Origin: Rhizobacter sp. Root1238
GTDB taxonomy: Bacteria > Pseudomonadota > Gammaproteobacteria > Burkholderiales > Burkholderiaceae_C
Reading direction: 5' to 3'
Assembly: GCF_001425825.1 (NCBI RefSeq)
Contig: NZ_LMDM01000023.1
Span: 428,213-492,212 of the forward strand
Length of the DNA: 64,000 bases
Positions 61,931-64,000 of the stretch are shown in pieces. Positions within the stretch are counted from its first letter, which is position 1; each line of letters opens with the position of its first letter. The notes below the pieces were generated by a model, which saw nothing but the letters and a program-made list of their open reading frames with translations, had not been told where the DNA came from and did not search any database. Both the position numbers and the translations under genes were made by a program.

Positions 61931-62775
61931 TGAACCAGACGATTGCCGTGCAGAACGCGGTCGCCAGCGCCATCACCCGCGTCTTGCGGCCCTTGGTGCG
62001 GCTGCTGCTTCGCCATTCGATCCCCTTTGCGGCCTTCCAGGAGCTGGCGAAGCACGTCTACGTCGAGGTGGTACTCCAGGAGTTCGCGCTGCCGGGCAAG
62101 AAGGCGTCGATCTCTCGCGCGTCGATCCTGACGGGCCTCTCCCGCAAGGATGTCCAGCGGCTGCTGGAAAGCGACGGCCCGGACAGTGCCGCCACCGCGC
62201 AGGAATACAACCGCGCGGCCCGCGTTCTCACAGGGTGGATCCGGGATGCGGAATACCTCGACCGCTCTGGCGAGCCCTTGCCCATCGAATTCGAGGGAGA
62301 GCGTAGCTTTGCCACGCTGGTCAAGCGATACAGCGGCGACATGCCGGCCCGCGCCGTGCTCGATGAGCTGCTGCGCGTCGGTGCGATCGGCAGGCGCGAA
62401 GACGGGCTCATCGAGCCGTTGCAGCGCGCCTACGTGCCGCAGGCCGGCGTGCTGGAAAAACTGAGCATCCTCGGGCGCGACACGTCCGACCTGATTGACA
62501 CCATCGACCACAACATCCAGCACGGCTCGACCGACCCGCGGTACCAGCGCAAGGTCATGTACGACGGCATTCCGTCCCGCGACCTGGGGGCGTTCCGCAA
62601 GCTCAGTGCGGCGAAGGCGCAAGCCTTGCTCGAGACCTTGGACAGCTGGCTCGCCGCGCACGACGTCGACGATGAGCCCGGGGAACCCTCCGTCCCTCGA
62701 TCTCGCGTCGGGCTGGGCATCTACTACTTCGAGGAGCCGCTGACGGCTCCCGACACGCAAAGAGGTTCGACATGA
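61930..62775 (+). CDS. DUF6502 family protein, 281 aa
   Basis: Matches the uncharacterised family by its N-terminal RPLVRLLLRHSIPFAAFQELAKHVYVEV (about 18-45), then a region like a winged helix, SISRASILTGLSRKDVQRLLES (about 57-78). The latter suggests DNA binding. The ATG at 61930 directly follows the palindrome, with no ribosome-binding site. The stop overlaps the DUF4382 gene by 4 bp. Divergent from the truncated TolC-like gene. Confidence 0.82.
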   Translation: MNQTIAVQNAVASAITRVLRPLVRLLLRHSIPFAAFQELAKHVYVEVVLQEFALPGKKASISRASILTGLSRKDVQRLLESDGPDSAATAQEYNRAARVLTGWIRDAEYLDRSGEPLPIEFEGERSFATLVKRYSGDMPARAVLDELLRVGAIGRREDGLIEPLQRAYVPQAGVLEKLSILGRDTSDLIDTIDHNIQHGSTDPRYQRKVMYDGIPSRDLGAFRKLSAAKAQALLETLDSWLAAHDVDDEPGEPSVPRSRVGLGIYYFEEPLTAPDTQRGST

Positions 62776-63953
62776 AGACACTCAGAATCGCTGGCGCCAG
62801 TCTTGTGGCATCTGTCCTGATCGCCGCGGGCTGTGGCGGCAGTGGCGGTGGCATCGGCGGAACGGGACAGGACGAGGGCACGATGCGGGTGTCGATAGGC
62901 GATGCACCGGCGTGCGGGTACGACGCGGTGAACGTCACCATAGAGCGGGTTCGGGTGAACAAGAGCGCAACTGCAGGGGATGACGATGCCGGCTGGTCGG
63001 AGGTGGTGCTGTCGCCGGCACGCCGCATCGATTTGCTCACGCTGACCAACGGCGTGCTGGAAGACCTTGGGCAGACCTCGTTGCCGGCGGGCAAGTACAC
63101 CCAGCTTCGGCTGGTGCTGGCGTCGAACGACGCGGCGCTTCCGCTTGCCAATTCGGTGGTGCCGACAGGTGGCCACGAGACCGCGCTCGAGACGCCGAGC
63201 GCCCAGCAGACCGGCCTCAAGCTGAACCTCGATGTGGATGTTCCCGCCGGGAAGGTGGTCGACGTCGCCCTCGACTTCGACGCATGCAGGTCCGTCGTTC
63301 GACTCGGCAACTCCGGCCGCTACAACCTGAAGCCTGTGTTGTCCGCGACGACGGTGTTGTCGGACGCCGGGCAGCGGGTGGTGGGCTACGTGGACCCGAC
63401 CATCTCGGTCGCCGGGACGATCGTGTCGCTGCAAAGCGGCGGCACCGTGGTCAAGGCCACCGCGGCGGACACGACCGGAAAGTTCGTGCTGTACCCCGTC
63501 CCCACCGGAAGCTACGACCTCGTGGTCAGCACCACGGGACGTGTGACGGCAGTGATGACCGGCGTGCCCGTGAGCACCACGGCATACACCTACGTCGGCA
63601 GCGCCAGTGCCCCGCTTGCTCCGCCCGTCTCGACGCCCGCAGACCGGCTCGTGAGCGGAACGGTGACGCCGGCCACGGCCGCCGTTCGCGCGCTCCAGAC
63701 GCTCGGCGGCAACGTCACCGTCGAGGTGCGCAGCGGCATCGTCGACGGTCTCAACGGTGGCTTCCAACTGCTGTTGCCCAACGGCGCCCCTGTCGTGTCG
63801 CCGTATGCCGCAGATCCCCTTTTGCTGAACTTCAAGGCGGACGCAGGAGCGGCAAGCCGTTACGTCGTGGAAGCCACTTCCTCTGGCGTCTCGAAGACAC
63901 AGGCGGTGGATACGTCCGCACCCGTCGCTGACTTGAACTTCACATTCCCCTGA
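62772..63953 (+). CDS. DUF4382 domain lipoprotein, 393 aa
   Basis: Lipobox IAAGC (Cys21) followed by a Gly/Ser-rich linker (GGSGGGIGGTG). The DUF4382-like domain begins MRVSIGDAPACGYDAVNVTIERVRVN (about 38-63). Later beta-rich segments (GYVDPTISVAGTIVSLQSG, VPTGSYDLVVSTTGRV) resemble carboxypeptidase-regulatory repeats. Probably a surface-exposed outer-membrane lipoprotein. Translationally coupled to DUF6502 by ATGA. AGAGG lies 8 bp upstream. Confidence 0.86.
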   Translation: MKTLRIAGASLVASVLIAAGCGGSGGGIGGTGQDEGTMRVSIGDAPACGYDAVNVTIERVRVNKSATAGDDDAGWSEVVLSPARRIDLLTLTNGVLEDLGQTSLPAGKYTQLRLVLASNDAALPLANSVVPTGGHETALETPSAQQTGLKLNLDVDVPAGKVVDVALDFDACRSVVRLGNSGRYNLKPVLSATTVLSDAGQRVVGYVDPTISVAGTIVSLQSGGTVVKATAADTTGKFVLYPVPTGSYDLVVSTTGRVTAVMTGVPVSTTAYTYVGSASAPLAPPVSTPADRLVSGTVTPATAAVRALQTLGGNVTVEVRSGIVDGLNGGFQLLLPNGAPVVSPYAADPLLLNFKADAGAASRYVVEATSSGVSKTQAVDTSAPVADLNFTFP

Positions 63954-63964
63954 AGCCTGCAAAG

Positions 63965-64000
63965 ATGTCGAAGCCCAAGACAACCGCCCAGCGATTGCAA
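63965..64000 (+). CDS. Possible next gene, first 12 codons only
   Basis: An ATG at 63965 opens MSKPKTTAQRLQ and runs to the window edge with no stop. No family can be assigned from 12 residues, and a ribosome-binding site is weak (GCAAAG). Confidence 0.3.
   Translation, partial: MSKPKTTAQRLQ

Overview
The window comes from a high-GC betaproteobacterium, most likely a Burkholderiales member of the Leptothrix/Rubrivivax/Methylibium type. The evidence is the GC-rich coding bias throughout, polyhydroxybutyrate genes (phaR, a bdhA-type dehydrogenase), PEP-CTERM proteins, the divergent smpB / ratA-rnfH block, guaB and guaA close together, and a RelA enzyme with a degenerate hydrolase domain. The genus assignment is inference.

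Layout. 1-3.3 kb: nadC (missing its last few codons) and nadA of de novo NAD synthesis, then an unknown protein with a possible roadblock-like C-terminus. 3.4-9.0 kb: a divergent AraC regulator and MFS exporter pair, then a translationally coupled three-gene set made of a binding-protein-like protein, a lipoprotein joining a binding fold to a von Willebrand A domain, and a small membrane protein. 9.1-17.1 kb: a large leftward catabolic unit with an ABC importer of the NMT1 type (permease, binding protein, ATPase), an enolase-superfamily enzyme, a Gfo/Idh/MocA dehydrogenase, a DUF993 aldolase-family protein and a TIM-barrel isomerase. It is headed by a TetR gene, and near-identical palindromes lie at the tetR start and just before the permease. 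17.2-24.9 kb: a lipoprotein resembling fungal TOS1, a ThDP enzyme, an EamA exporter opposite an Lrp regulator with an RraA-like protein, and a Fic protein with palindromes at its start.

24.9-37.4 kb: serB, mfd, ispD-ispF, three tandem HAF-repeat PEP-CTERM proteins, and an OmpR/EnvZ-like two-component system coupled to a metallophosphoesterase. 37.5-49.8 kb: a DUF1800/DUF1501 pair, a SIMPL protein, bdhA opposite an alpha/beta hydrolase, relA, tRNA-Val(GAC) with a strong terminator, two small unknown proteins, an APS kinase, a relic of a phage tail-collar gene, a hybrid histidine kinase, an acidic disordered protein and phaR. 49.8-58.8 kb: rimO, metC, smpB, ratA, rnfH, a DUF4124 protein, guaB, an MFS transporter and guaA.

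58.8 kb to the end looks like an integration site. A tyrosine integrase lies immediately downstream of guaA, a known genomic-island hotspot, and is followed by a convergent AlpA-type regulator. Just beyond is a TolC-family outer-membrane lipoprotein gene that has lost its 3' part at the junction. It diverges from a DUF6502 regulator-like gene coupled to a DUF4382 lipoprotein. The DUF6502 start codon directly abuts a perfect palindrome. There is no CRISPR array, rRNA operon or insertion sequence. The most notable material is the operator-paired catabolic unit, the guaA/TolC junction, and several perfect inverted repeats placed on start codons.
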